Origin: Devosia sp.
GTDB lineage: Bacteria > Pseudomonadota > Alphaproteobacteria > Rhizobiales > Devosiaceae
Assembly: GCA_015234425.1 (NCBI GenBank)
Contig: JADGNE010000030.1
Span: forward strand, 1-64,000
DNA length: 64,000 nucleotides
Direction: 5' to 3'
How positions within the stretch are numbered: the stretch's first letter is position 1; the number at the start of each line of letters is the position of its first letter. The notes under the pieces were generated by a model. The model worked only from the letters and a program-made list of their open reading frames with translations. It was not told the DNA's origin and made no database searches. A program made the translations under genes and the position numbers. Positions 8,048 through 16,418 of this stretch are shown here, piece after piece.

Positions 8048-9430
8048 ATGACCATCGATGCCTCTAACTACACATTGCCGGATATCCAGCGGCAGCCTTT
8101 GGAGGCCGTCCGCGCGCTGCAGAACAATCTGCTGCGCCATATGGTCGAGATTTGCTACGAGCATCACCCCTTCTATTCCAAGCAGATGCGCGATCTGGGG
8201 CTGACTCCGGCGGACATTCAGACTGTCGATGATCTGGTCAAGCTTCCCCCGTCCTCAAAGACCGACTTCCTCGCCGATCCCGAAGCGTTCCGCCTGCGTC
8301 CCGAGGGTCTGCCGGCCGCCGAGGCGACCCTGTGGAAGATCATCTACACCACCGGCACCACCACCGGCCGTCCGGCACCGATTTTCGTGACCAACCACGA
8401 TCACTTTGCCTATCAGGATCTGTTCCGCACGCGCCAGGATCTGATTGGCCTCAAGAATACCGATTTGATCGCCAATCTCTTCCCGCAGACCTCCTTCCCG
8501 ATGGGCGCCTATTCGCGCGGTCCGGATGAGGCGGCAGCAGTGGGTGCGGCGATGCTGATCGCCAATACCGGTCGCGTCGACCACTATTACCCGGTCAACC
8601 GCAGCACCGACGACGCTGTCGAAGCCATTGCGCGCCACAAGGCGACCGTGATCTGGGGTGTTGCCGGCTTTGTCCGTCGCGTGCTGCTGCGCGCTGCCGA
8701 ACTCGGCGCCGATTTCACTAATGTCCGCATGGTCATGACGACGGGCGAGGCTGCTTCGCCCGCTATGCGTGAAGACCTCCGTCTGCGCATGCGCAATCTC
8801 AACTGCGCCGACACCCAGATCGTCAACCGCTACGGTTCGACCGAGCAGGGCGGCACGATGATCGAGTGCTGTGACGGTTCGGGCTTCCACAGTTCGCTTC
8901 CCGACCAGATTTTCCACGAAATCGTGGATCCCGAAACCGGCGCGCGCCTGGCTGACGGTGAAGAGGGCATGCTGGCCATCACTCACCTCAACCGTCGTGG
9001 CACCGTCTTCCTGCGCTACAAGGTTGGCGACATGGGCGCGCTCGACCACACCGCCTGCCCGCACTGCGGTCGCACCACGGTTCGCCTGTCGTCCAAGCCC
9101 GTTCGGACCGGCGACATCATCAAGATCAAGGGTGCGCTGGTCAACCTGGGCAACCTCAAGGCTGAACTCGACAAGATCGAGCAGCTGGAAGAGTACCAGA
9201 TCGTGGTGACCTCCGAATCCGAGACCGATCCGTTCTCGCCCGACGTGCTCCTCGTCCGGCTCGCGCCGGTGGCCGGTGCTGCCGAAGAGATCGGCGGCGA
9301 CATCGCCAATCTCGTGACCAAGCTGACCAATCTGCGACCGCGGATCGAACTGGCAAAGCGCGACGAGATTTTTGATCCGGTGACGATGGCCAAGCCACGC
9401 CGTATTCTCGACCGCCGTCAGGGTCGATGA
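8048..9430 (+). CDS. PaaK-like acyl/aryl-CoA ligase (AMP-forming)
   Basis: The 460-residue protein is a member of the phenylacetate-CoA ligase branch of the adenylate-forming family, which activates carboxylic acids with ATP and CoA. Visible motifs are the P-loop TTGTTTGRPAP (about 101-111), the NRYGSTEQGG adenine/acyl region, and a C-terminal RTGDIIKIKG hinge followed by a lysine-rich domain. A CPHCGR pair is present, as in PaaK-like proteins that bind zinc. GGAGA precedes the ATG. The stop overlaps the start of the enoyl-CoA hydratase by 4 bases (ATGA), so the thioester product is probably passed to that enzyme. The acid is unknown; aromatic or small unsaturated acids are plausible. Confidence 0.88.
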   Translation: MTIDASNYTLPDIQRQPLEAVRALQNNLLRHMVEICYEHHPFYSKQMRDLGLTPADIQTVDDLVKLPPSSKTDFLADPEAFRLRPEGLPAAEATLWKIIYTTGTTTGRPAPIFVTNHDHFAYQDLFRTRQDLIGLKNTDLIANLFPQTSFPMGAYSRGPDEAAAVGAAMLIANTGRVDHYYPVNRSTDDAVEAIARHKATVIWGVAGFVRRVLLRAAELGADFTNVRMVMTTGEAASPAMREDLRLRMRNLNCADTQIVNRYGSTEQGGTMIECCDGSGFHSSLPDQIFHEIVDPETGARLADGEEGMLAITHLNRRGTVFLRYKVGDMGALDHTACPHCGRTTVRLSSKPVRTGDIIKIKGALVNLGNLKAELDKIEQLEEYQIVVTSESETDPFSPDVLLVRLAPVAGAAEEIGGDIANLVTKLTNLRPRIELAKRDEIFDPVTMAKPRRILDRRQGR

Positions 9431-10170
9431 GCGGACCAAGCGAAGCCCTGCTGCTGACGCGGCAGGGCGCCGTCGCCACAATCACCCTCAATCATCCCGA
9501 GCGCGCCAACGCGCTCGACCCCAGCGAGTTTCACGCTCTGGCCACCCTGCTGACCTCGGTCGGGGCGGATCCGGATGTCCAGGCCATCGTTTTGACGGGG
9601 CAGGGAGAGCGGGCCTTCTGTGCCGGTCTCAATCTCGCTGACCGGGAGGCGATCCGGGCCGATATAGCTTCATCAGGGCCGACAGGGCTTGGGGCGTTTC
9701 TGCGCGCTGCCTTTGGGCTTAACGTGCCGCTGATCGCGCGTCTCAATGGCTCCTGCGTTGCCGGAGGCATGGGTCTTCTCGGAGCATGCGACTACGCGAT
9801 TTCGGTTTCCACGGCGCGCTACGGTCTGCCTGAAATTCACCATGGCATGATCCCCCATGTGGCGCTCGCAGGCCTGCGTGGGCGCGCTCGGGAAGAATTT
9901 CTCGAACAATGCGCTCGTAGTGGCGATCTTTTCGACGCCCAAACGGCGGTGACCGCCGGGCTGATCGACCAGGTTTGCGAGCGCGAAGAACTCGACGCTG
10001 CAGTCGAGCGGTTTTTGGCCGGTGTTCTCGCCGGGGCCAAGCCGGTTCGGATGCAGCGACGCCTCGCGGCTGACATGGTTGGCGCACAGGAGCGGTTTGC
10101 AGCAGCGGATGCTGCCGCACGCTCGAGCGCTAAATCGTCGACAGTCGACAGTTTTGATGATATTTCTTAG
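9427..10170 (+). CDS. Enoyl-CoA hydratase/isomerase family protein
   Basis: The 247-residue crotonase-fold protein has the oxyanion-hole segments GERAFCAGLNL (about 60-70) and NGSCVAGGMGLLGACD (about 105-120). This family hydrates, isomerises or cleaves acyl-CoA thioesters. The usual paired Glu residues are not clearly placed: the first-position Glu of the hydratases appears replaced in the ...GLLGACDYAIS... stretch, so the reaction may be hydrolysis, dehalogenation or isomerisation rather than classical hydration. It is translationally coupled to the CoA ligase. Its last codons carry a degenerate copy of the cluster operator (10140-10153). Confidence 0.87.
   Translation: MSGPSEALLLTRQGAVATITLNHPERANALDPSEFHALATLLTSVGADPDVQAIVLTGQGERAFCAGLNLADREAIRADIASSGPTGLGAFLRAAFGLNVPLIARLNGSCVAGGMGLLGACDYAISVSTARYGLPEIHHGMIPHVALAGLRGRAREEFLEQCARSGDLFDAQTAVTAGLIDQVCEREELDAAVERFLAGVLAGAKPVRMQRRLAADMVGAQERFAAADAAARSSAKSSTVDSFDDIS
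10140..10153. promoter_or_regulatory. Degenerate operator-like site inside enoyl-CoA hydratase 3' end
   Basis: GACAGT-CG-ACAGTT keeps one perfect half-site and four of six bases of the other. It lies 40 bases before the amidohydrolase gene and could be a weak internal regulator site. It could also be chance, since it is within coding sequence. Confidence 0.35.
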
Positions 10171-10192
10171 CTTCGGCTTATAGGAGGCCACT

Positions 10193-11101
10193 TTGGCAGA
10201 TACATACCAGTTTGACCCCAGCACCACCAAAGACGGCTATGGGGCCATCGACATCGTGGTCAATTTCTACACCCCGCAGGTGATCGCTGAAAAGCGCGTG
10301 CCGACGGACGAGAATTTCCGCGACCAGGTGCGCATGGCGGACGACCATCGCCGCGGCCTGACGCCCGAGCAATACATCGAAAAGATGGATCGTGCCGGTA
10401 TCGAGCGCTCGCTGCTGATCGCTGCGCGCTGTGGTGACCGCCGTATGAGCACGTCCACCGAGATCCCATACGAATACATCCATGAGGCTGTGCAGAAGTA
10501 TCCGCACCGCTACTCGGGCGTTGCCGGCATCAACCCGCTGCTGGGCATTTCCGGCCTCAAGGAGCTCGACTACGCCGTCAAGGAACTGGGCTTTGTGGGT
10601 GCGCATCTTTATCCGCACTGGTTCGGCCAGGCTCCGGATGCCGCGATCTACTACCCTTACTATGCGCGCTGCGCTGAGCTCGGTATTCCGATCATGATGC
10701 AGGTGGGTCACTGCCTCGTCTATCGCGACGACAATCGCCTTGCGACCGTTGCCAAGCCGATGATGCTCGATCGCATCGCCATCGATTTCCCTGAACTGAC
10801 CATCATCGGCATTCACCTGGGCTATCCGTGGACCGAAGAAATGATCTCGGTCGCGACCAAGCACAAGAATGTCTACATGGCCGGTGACGCCTATGCGCCC
10901 AAGCATTGGGGTGCCTCGGCTGTCCACTTCGCCAATACCTTTGGACAGGATAAGTTCCTGTTCGGAACAGATTGGTGGGTGATTGATCCGGAACGTGCAG
11001 TCAAGGAAGTGGACGACCTTAATTTCCGTCCGCATTCCAAGCGGAAGGTTATGCGTGACAACGCCTTGAAGGTGTTCAAACTTCCGGGCGATGTCGCCTG
11101 A
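10193..11101 (+). CDS. Amidohydrolase-2 family protein lacking the HxH metal motif
   Basis: The 302-residue product has the TIM-barrel amidohydrolase_2 layout: GAHLYPHW on an inner strand, MQVGH, IIGIHLGYPW and FGTDWW, matching the usual later ligands (His, His, Asp). The first strand, normally D-x-H-x-H-F, reads IDIVVNF (residues 19-25), so both histidines are replaced by Val22 and Asn24. The enzyme is therefore metal-poor, metal-independent or differently coordinated. The family includes decarboxylases and hydrolases of aromatic-ring-derived acids. Start is TTG, supported by TAGGAGG 6 bases upstream. It follows the CoA ligase and hydratase genes by 22 bases and precedes the regulator gene. 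Confidence 0.83.
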   Translation: MADTYQFDPSTTKDGYGAIDIVVNFYTPQVIAEKRVPTDENFRDQVRMADDHRRGLTPEQYIEKMDRAGIERSLLIAARCGDRRMSTSTEIPYEYIHEAVQKYPHRYSGVAGINPLLGISGLKELDYAVKELGFVGAHLYPHWFGQAPDAAIYYPYYARCAELGIPIMMQVGHCLVYRDDNRLATVAKPMMLDRIAIDFPELTIIGIHLGYPWTEEMISVATKHKNVYMAGDAYAPKHWGASAVHFANTFGQDKFLFGTDWWVIDPERAVKEVDDLNFRPHSKRKVMRDNALKVFKLPGDVA

Positions 11102-11133
11102 CGCCTTTCTTTGTACTTGGTGACGCCATAGAT

Positions 11134-11147
11134 TGTAGTAAACAGTC
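11134..11147. promoter_or_regulatory. Possible weak operator upstream of the GntR gene
   Basis: TGTAGTAAACAGTC keeps ACAGT of one half-site but little of the other (7 of 14 matches to the consensus). It is 52 bases before the regulator start and could serve weak autoregulation. Evidence is thin. Confidence 0.25.
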
Positions 11148-11198
11148 TGCGCAGAAATGGCGTTGCGGGTGAAATGCGCCGCCATCGGGGGAGCAAGT

Positions 11199-11867
11199 AT
11201 GAGTACGATACAACCGATTGTAGGTGCCTCGCTGAGTTCAGAGGCACTGGACATGGTGGTTGCCGCGATCACGTCGGGCGAGTTCCTTCCTGGAGCTCGC
11301 CTGTCCGAGGCCGAGCTGGCTCGCCGGCTCGGTATCAGCCGTGGTCCCCTGCGTGAGGCCCTCGGGCGTCTCGAGGGGCGTCTGGTCACCCGGACGCCCC
11401 GTATCGGCGTGCGCGTCATCGAGCTCTCAAAGCAGAACATCATCGATCTCTTCTATGCTCGCGAGGCATTGGAAGGCATGGGTGCACGTCTTGCCTGCGA
11501 GCGCCTGACGGACAGCGAAATCGCGAACTTGCGGGATTTGTTGAACACCGATCGGGCCCAGCCGGAAGTTGCTGCAGGCGAGGCTTATTCGCCACGTTCG
11601 CTCGACGACGACTTCCATCTCTCGATCATCAAGGCCGCTCAGTCTGAACAGATCGAGCGGCTGCTGATGGACCAGATCTACTATCAGCTGCGCATTCACC
11701 GTCGCAAATCCAGCACGCTTCCAGGGCGCGCGCGGGCGGCTCTGATCGAACATGAGAGCATCGTCATGGCGCTCGAAGCGCGCGATCCTGATCAGGCCGA
11801 GAAGGCAATGCGCACGCATTTGCGCAATGCACGCCTCAGCGCAATGGCTGCGTTCACTGAGGCCTGA
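11199..11867 (+). CDS. GntR-family (FCD) transcriptional regulator
   Basis: The 222-residue protein has an N-terminal winged helix (residues about 10-75, with GARLSEAELARRLGISRGPLREAL as in GntR regulators; only its core is diagnostic) and a C-terminal FCD ligand domain. In the FCD domain Asp and His of DDDFHLSI, His of IEHES and His of MRTHL fit the usual metal/carboxylate site, so the inducer is probably an organic acid. The start at 11199 is chosen for GGGGAG just upstream; a longer frame to 11157 lacks one. A perfect operator palindrome lies 1 base after its stop. As the only regulator in the island and as FCD proteins bind short palindromes, it is the inferred controller of all five units. 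Confidence 0.92.
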   Translation: MSTIQPIVGASLSSEALDMVVAAITSGEFLPGARLSEAELARRLGISRGPLREALGRLEGRLVTRTPRIGVRVIELSKQNIIDLFYAREALEGMGARLACERLTDSEIANLRDLLNTDRAQPEVAAGEAYSPRSLDDDFHLSIIKAAQSEQIERLLMDQIYYQLRIHRRKSSTLPGRARAALIEHESIVMALEARDPDQAEKAMRTHLRNARLSAMAAFTEA

Positions 11868-11868
11868 T

Positions 11869-11882
11869 AACTGTTGACAGTT
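11869..11882. promoter_or_regulatory. Operator AACTGTTGACAGTT upstream of amidase gene
   Basis: Perfect copy of the 592 site, placed between the regulator stop (11867) and the amidase gene (11928). TTGACA inside it (11874-11879) is followed after 17 bases by TTGAAT, a fair -10 box, so the site overlaps a probable promoter for the amidase. Confidence 0.82.
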
Positions 11883-11927
11883 CACACTTTTGGCACTTGA
11901 ATCGGGTCAGTCATTAGCCGCGATTTC

Positions 11928-12632
11928 ATGGAGTCAGCAGTGAGCGAAAATATCTGGGACGGGGTCATTCCACAGGAAGAAGTCGACGCCTATGAGGCTG
12001 CCGGCTTCGGGCGCGCGAGTGGCGTGGGCAGCAAGCCCGCGCTTCTCATCATCGACGTGCAGTATCGCACCGTCGGCACCGAGCCAAAGCCCTTCTGGGA
12101 ATCGATCAAGGAATTCCCGACCTCTTGTGGCGAAACCGGCTGGCAGGCCGTCGCCCAGATCGAGAAGCTGGTTGCCCAGTTCCGCGAAAAGGGCTGGCCG
12201 ATCATCTACCCCTATGTTGCGCCGAAGGAAAACTTCGACACTGGCCGCCTTGCCGCCAAGGTGCCTGCCCTGATGGGCGTGGCCGCCAAGGGCTACGAGT
12301 TCGTGCCACCCGTTGCGCCGCAGCCGGGCGATATTCTGCTGCCCAAGCGTCATCCGAGCGCCTTCTTCGGCACGCCGCTGGTCAGCTATCTGGTTGAGCG
12401 CGGCATCGACACGCTGGTGGTCACCGGCTGCACGACCAGCGGTTGCGTGCGTGGCAGCGTCGTGGATGGCTTTGCCTATAACTACCGCGTTCTCGTGCCT
12501 CATGATGCTGTCTACGACCGTTCGCAGACGTCGCACCAGGTCAATCTCTTCGACATGAACGCCAAGTATGCAGACGTCATGTCGACCGACGAAGCCGTCG
12601 CGACTCTCTCCAAGGTCGACGCTGCCTCGTAA
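11928..12632 (+). CDS. Isochorismatase-fold amidase, N-carbamoylsarcosine amidase-like
   Basis: The 234-residue cysteine hydrolase has the complete triad: Asp43 (IIDVQ), Lys140 (LLPKRHPSAF) and Cys173 (TTSGCVR), with the cis-peptide TSGCVR motif of N-carbamoylsarcosine amidase and maleamate amidase. The N-terminal extension (IWDGVIPQEEVDAYEAAGFGR) is also typical of that branch. These enzymes release ammonia from a carbamoyl or amide group in the cytoplasm. The start may be the ATG at 11928 or GTG at 11940. It has its own operator and is followed by a bidirectional terminator. With the hydantoinase-like enzyme it suggests stepwise hydrolysis of a cyclic ureide or amide. Confidence 0.9.
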   Translation: MESAVSENIWDGVIPQEEVDAYEAAGFGRASGVGSKPALLIIDVQYRTVGTEPKPFWESIKEFPTSCGETGWQAVAQIEKLVAQFREKGWPIIYPYVAPKENFDTGRLAAKVPALMGVAAKGYEFVPPVAPQPGDILLPKRHPSAFFGTPLVSYLVERGIDTLVVTGCTTSGCVRGSVVDGFAYNYRVLVPHDAVYDRSQTSHQVNLFDMNAKYADVMSTDEAVATLSKVDAAS

Positions 12633-12651
12633 GGCTTTCTATCCAAGTCAC

Positions 12652-12687
12652 AAAAAGGCCCGGCAGAGCGATCTGCCGGGCCTTTTT
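12652..12687. terminator. Bidirectional terminator between convergent genes
   Basis: AAAAAGGCCCGGCAGA and TCTGCCGGGCCTTTTT form a perfect 16-bp stem with a 4-base loop (GCGA). It lies 19 bases after the amidase stop and 21 bases before the end of the aldehyde dehydrogenase gene on the other strand, so it ends both. Confidence 0.95.
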
Positions 12688-12708
12688 AGTTCCAGGGTTC
12701 AGGGACGC

Positions 12709-14202
12709 TTAGAGCGGCGCTGCAACCGACTTGGTTTCGAGATAGGCGTTGAACATCTCCTCGCCCTTCTCGCGACCCCAGCCGGACTGACGGAACCCGC
12801 CGAAGGGCAGGGCGCTGTCGCCGACAAAGTGCCGGTTGATGCCAACCGTGCCGGCGCGGACGCGGGCCGCCATCTTATGGGCCAGGGAGAAGTCCTTGGT
12901 GAAGATGCTGGCGGCAAGACCATAAACGCTGGAATTGGCCTCTGCTGCGATGGCGTCGAGATCGTCATCGGTGAAGCGCAGAGCCGAGAGCACCGGGCCG
13001 AACACTTCTTCGCGCACAATGGCCGAGTCCGGCGTCAGATTTGCCAGGATGGTCGGCTGGTAGAAATAGCCGTCGCCCTCGATCGCAGCAGCACCGGTCA
13101 CAACGGAAGCGCCGTCACGAACAGCACGCTCGGTCATGCCGGCGACGCGATCGCGGTGGGCGGCGGTGATCAGCGGACCCATATTGGTCGCTGGATCAAG
13201 GCCATAGCCGACGTTGAGCTTGCCGGCGGCTTCAGCGACGCCTTCCAGAACGCGGTCAAACGCCTTTTCGTGGACGTAGAGGCGCGAGCCGGCGGTGCAG
13301 ATCTGGCCGGCGCCGGAGAAAATGCCGGCAGCGATGGCAGGGATTGCCGCCGAGAGGTCGGCGTCCGGGAAGACGATGACCGGGCTCTTACCGCCCAGCT
13401 CAAGGGTCACGCGCTTGAAGTTGGACTGCGCTGCGGCAACGGCAATGGCGCGGCCGACGCCGGTCGAGCCGGTGAAGGCGATCTTGTCGACATCCTGGTG
13501 CGACGAAAGGGCGCTGCCCACTTCGGCGCCGCCGAGCACGACGTTGAACACGCCTTCCGGGATGCCGGCTTCGAGAGCCAGTTCCGCCAGGTAGATCGCC
13601 GTCAGCGGCGTCTGCTCAGCCGGCTTCAGCACGATGGTGCAGCCGGTCGCAAGCGCCGGAGCCAGCTTCCAGGCCGCCATCATCAGCGGGCCATTCCAGG
13701 GAACGATCTGGGCCACGACGCCCACCGGGTCGCGAAGCGTATAGGCGTGCCATTCGCCCGGAGCGGACACTGGAATGGTACGGCCCAGCAGCTTGGTCGG
13801 CCACCCGGCTGCATAGCGCAGGAGGTCGACCGAGGTGCCGATATGGCCCAGCTTGGCGGCGCCGATTGGCAGGCCGGCATTGAGCGATTCCAGCTCGGCG
13901 AGGACCTGGGTGTGTTCTTCGATCAGATCGGCGAACTTCCACATCACGCGAGAACGCATGTTGGGCTTCATGTCCCGCCACGCGCCCTTGGTGAATGCAG
14001 CGCGCGCTGCGCTGACGGCGCTGTCCACATCGGCGCTGGTACCGGTTGGAACCTGCGTCAGCTGGCTGCCGCGACCCGGATCCATGACGCTGGATTGCGC
14101 GGCGCCAGCGGGGACGACGATCTTGCCGTTGATGAAGTGGCCGAGCTGGCGCGCCAGAAAGGCGCGCGTTGCCGGCTGCAACTCAGGGAATTGTGCAGTC
14201 AT
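12709..14202 (-). CDS. NAD(P)-dependent aldehyde dehydrogenase
   Basis: This 497-residue ALDH has the cofactor-binding FTGSTGVGRAI segment (about 243-253), general base Glu268 (LELGGK) and catalytic Cys302 (GQICTAGSR), all at the standard spacing for the family. It oxidises an aldehyde to the acid in the cytoplasm. It is 3 bases downstream of an alcohol dehydrogenase gene, so the pair would convert an alcohol to an acid. The shared promoter region with the Dpp-type importer (15298-15500) holds an operator, putting the pair in the island's regulon. The physiological aldehyde is unknown. Confidence 0.93.
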   Translation of the reverse strand: MTAQFPELQPATRAFLARQLGHFINGKIVVPAGAAQSSVMDPGRGSQLTQVPTGTSADVDSAVSAARAAFTKGAWRDMKPNMRSRVMWKFADLIEEHTQVLAELESLNAGLPIGAAKLGHIGTSVDLLRYAAGWPTKLLGRTIPVSAPGEWHAYTLRDPVGVVAQIVPWNGPLMMAAWKLAPALATGCTIVLKPAEQTPLTAIYLAELALEAGIPEGVFNVVLGGAEVGSALSSHQDVDKIAFTGSTGVGRAIAVAAAQSNFKRVTLELGGKSPVIVFPDADLSAAIPAIAAGIFSGAGQICTAGSRLYVHEKAFDRVLEGVAEAAGKLNVGYGLDPATNMGPLITAAHRDRVAGMTERAVRDGASVVTGAAAIEGDGYFYQPTILANLTPDSAIVREEVFGPVLSALRFTDDDLDAIAAEANSSVYGLAASIFTKDFSLAHKMAARVRAGTVGINRHFVGDSALPFGGFRQSGWGREKGEEMFNAYLETKSVAAPL

Positions 14203-14205
14203 GAA

Positions 14206-15297
14206 CTAAACCCCGGAGTGAAAGTCGATGATCTGGCGCACCGGAGTGCCGCCATAGAGGTTCTTGAAGCCCTCATTGACCTGTTCGAGCTCGATCCGGT
14301 CGCTGATCAGGTGGTCGAGCTTCAGGCGGCCCTGCTTGTAGAAGTTGAGCAGGTTCGGGATGTCGACGCGGAACTGGTTCGAACCCATGGACGAACCCTG
14401 GATCTTGCGGTCCTTGATGAAGAGCGAACCTTCAAATTCCAGCTTGGTGCCGGGCTTGAACATGCCGAGCAGCGTCGCTGTACCGCCCATGCGCAGCATG
14501 CGGAAGGCCTGGTCAGCAGTGACCTGAAGGCCAAGCGCCTCGAACGAATAGTTGACGCCGCCCTTGGTCAGTTCCATGACCAGCTCGACCGGATCGACAT
14601 CAGTGGCGTTGATCACGTCGGTGGCGCCGAGCTGCTTGGCGACTTCAAGCTTGCTGTCGAGGCGGTCGATCGCAATGATGCGACCCGCACCGGCCAGCTG
14701 GGCACCGGAGATGACGGACAGGCCAACGCCGCCGCAACCGATGACGGCCACGGTCGAGCCGGGCTTGACCTTGGCGGCGTGGATGACGGCGCCGACACCG
14801 GTCAGCACGCCGCAGCCGACGAGGGCGGCGCGGTCCAGCGGAACGTCGCGGTCGATCTTCACCACGGCATTTTCGTGCACCAGCATCTGCTCTGCGAAAG
14901 CCGACAGATTGGACGACTGGTGAATCACCTGGCCGTTGAGGGACATGCGACGGGCGACGCCAGCGGGCAGTTTGGGTGTGTCAGATTCGCACAGGCTGGG
15001 GTGGCCGGTGACGCACTGCGGGCATGTGCCGCAGAAGACCGAGAGACAGCCCACGACGTGATCGCCGGGCTTTACGTGGGTCACATCCTCGCCAACGGCC
15101 TCAACGACACCGGAGGCTTCGTGGCCGGGAATATAAGGCATGGGATGGGGATAGGTGCCATCCGAGAAGTGCAGGTCGGAGTGGCAAATGCCAGCGTAAG
15201 CGGTGCGAATGAGCACTTCGCGGCTCTTGGGTTTCTCGATCGTGACGTTCTCGATCGTCAGCGGCTCGCCCGCTTTCCAAACGACTGCTGCTTTCAT
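14206..15297 (-). CDS. Zinc-dependent alcohol dehydrogenase (MDR family)
   Basis: The 363-residue protein is a zinc-dependent medium-chain dehydrogenase. Catalytic zinc ligands are Cys38 (ICHSD), His59/Glu60 (PGHE) and Cys162 (VGCGV); the structural zinc lobe has Cys89, 92, 95 and 103; the NAD site is GCGGVG near 188-193. Its length and NAD-site context resemble class III-like and NDMA-dependent dehydrogenases. It probably oxidises an alcohol intermediate, passing the aldehyde to the ALDH encoded 3 bases downstream. It is divergent from the Dpp-type permease gene, with the operator at 15394 between them. Confidence 0.92.
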   Translation of the reverse strand: MKAAVVWKAGEPLTIENVTIEKPKSREVLIRTAYAGICHSDLHFSDGTYPHPMPYIPGHEASGVVEAVGEDVTHVKPGDHVVGCLSVFCGTCPQCVTGHPSLCESDTPKLPAGVARRMSLNGQVIHQSSNLSAFAEQMLVHENAVVKIDRDVPLDRAALVGCGVLTGVGAVIHAAKVKPGSTVAVIGCGGVGLSVISGAQLAGAGRIIAIDRLDSKLEVAKQLGATDVINATDVDPVELVMELTKGGVNYSFEALGLQVTADQAFRMLRMGGTATLLGMFKPGTKLEFEGSLFIKDRKIQGSSMGSNQFRVDIPNLLNFYKQGRLKLDHLISDRIELEQVNEGFKNLYGGTPVRQIIDFHSGV

Positions 15298-15393
15298 GTC
15301 CTGTCCTTTTTCTGTAGACCGTCGCCCTGAGAGAATGCCCTTCCGGGCAGCTCATCATGTCGTCGCACGCTAAAGACGAAACCGCTCATTGTC

Positions 15394-15407
15394 TACTGTT
15401 GACAGTT
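15394..15407. promoter_or_regulatory. Operator TACTGTTGACAGTT in divergent region
   Basis: One mismatch from the perfect palindrome (T instead of A at the first base). It sits between the divergent alcohol dehydrogenase (start 15297) and permease (start 15501) genes. TTGACA is included at 15399-15404; no strong -10 box is seen 17 bases later. Confidence 0.78.
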
Positions 15408-15500
15408 TTCGGCCCGCGTTTTAGCCTTCCTCATTGTTCAGCTTGGCGTGGAGTGGATTGCGGGAAGCGCAATTCGGTCAGACGGGCACAAGGAGGCGAT

Positions 15501-16418
15501 ATGGCAGGCTTCATACTCAAGCGGCTGCTGCAGTCAGTATTGACTATAGCGGGCGTGATAACCGCGGCGTTCTTTCTGACGCGGCTTGCCGGCGATCCGT
15601 CCGTGCTGCTGTTGCCGCCGGAGGCTTCTGCCGAAGACGCTGCGCGTCTGCGCGCTGCCCTTGGTCTCGACCAGCCGTTGTTCGTCCAGTACATTTTGTT
15701 CATGGGCAATGCGATGACGGGCGATTTCGGCATGTCGCTCCGCCAGGCGGTGCCCGCCATGGATCTCGTCCTTGAGCGCATCCCTGCGACGCTTGAACTT
15801 GCTGTGGCATCCTTCGCCGTCGGTATTGGCCTCGCCTTTGTGCTTGGGATCCTGATGCGCATGACCCGCCACGCCTGGGTTCGCGACGTCATCACCTGGG
15901 CCGCTCTCGGCCGTCAGGCGATCCCCGTTTTTTCCTTCGGCCTCGTGCTGATCCTCATCTTCTCGGTGTGGCTGCGCTGGTTGCCGTCTTATGGGCGCGG
16001 CACTTTCGCCCATCTCATTCTGCCGGCGCTGACGCTGGGCACCTATGAGCTTGCCCTCTACCTGCGCCTTTTTAATGCCTCGCTCTCGGCTGAGCAGCGG
16101 AACGACTATGTCCGCACCGCCTATGCAAAGGGCCAGGGGCGTATCCAGGTGCTGCTCAAGCACATGCTGCCCAATGCGCTGCTGCCGTTGATCACCGTGG
16201 CCGGTATCAATCTGGGCATGCTGCTGGGGGGCACCGTCGTTACGGAGACCGTGTTCAGCTGGCCAGGCGTAGGCCGCCTGATCGTGCAGTCGGTCAGCCA
16301 GCGTGACTTCCCCGTCATCGTGGCCGGCGTCTTCCTGATCTCCCTGGTCTTTGTCGTCATCAACCTGATCGTCGATATCCTTTACGGATTGCTCGATCCC
16401 CGCGTGAGGCTCAAGTGA
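15501..16418 (+). CDS. ABC transporter permease, DppB/OppB type
   Basis: The 305-residue membrane protein has the DppB layout: an N-terminal transmembrane helix, a periplasmic stretch with LGLDQPLFVQYILFMG, then five further helices with the EAA coupling loop (YVRTAYAKGQGR, about residues 204-215). The start at 15501 is chosen because AGGAGG lies 5 bases before it; a longer frame begins at 15357 across the operator. Stop and next start overlap (TGATG). It would pair with DppC at 16418 and the fused ATPase at 17245, and most likely takes substrate from the binding protein at 708, since no SBP gene is in this operon. Confidence 0.93.
   Translation: MAGFILKRLLQSVLTIAGVITAAFFLTRLAGDPSVLLLPPEASAEDAARLRAALGLDQPLFVQYILFMGNAMTGDFGMSLRQAVPAMDLVLERIPATLELAVASFAVGIGLAFVLGILMRMTRHAWVRDVITWAALGRQAIPVFSFGLVLILIFSVWLRWLPSYGRGTFAHLILPALTLGTYELALYLRLFNASLSAEQRNDYVRTAYAKGQGRIQVLLKHMLPNALLPLITVAGINLGMLLGGTVVTETVFSWPGVGRLIVQSVSQRDFPVIVAGVFLISLVFVVINLIVDILYGLLDPRVRLK

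Noticed and set aside
12568..15330. 920-codon open frame on the plus strand across the ALDH and ADH genes
   Set aside because: Both minus-strand genes have complete active-site motifs and a terminator; the long open frame reflects codon bias on the other strand.
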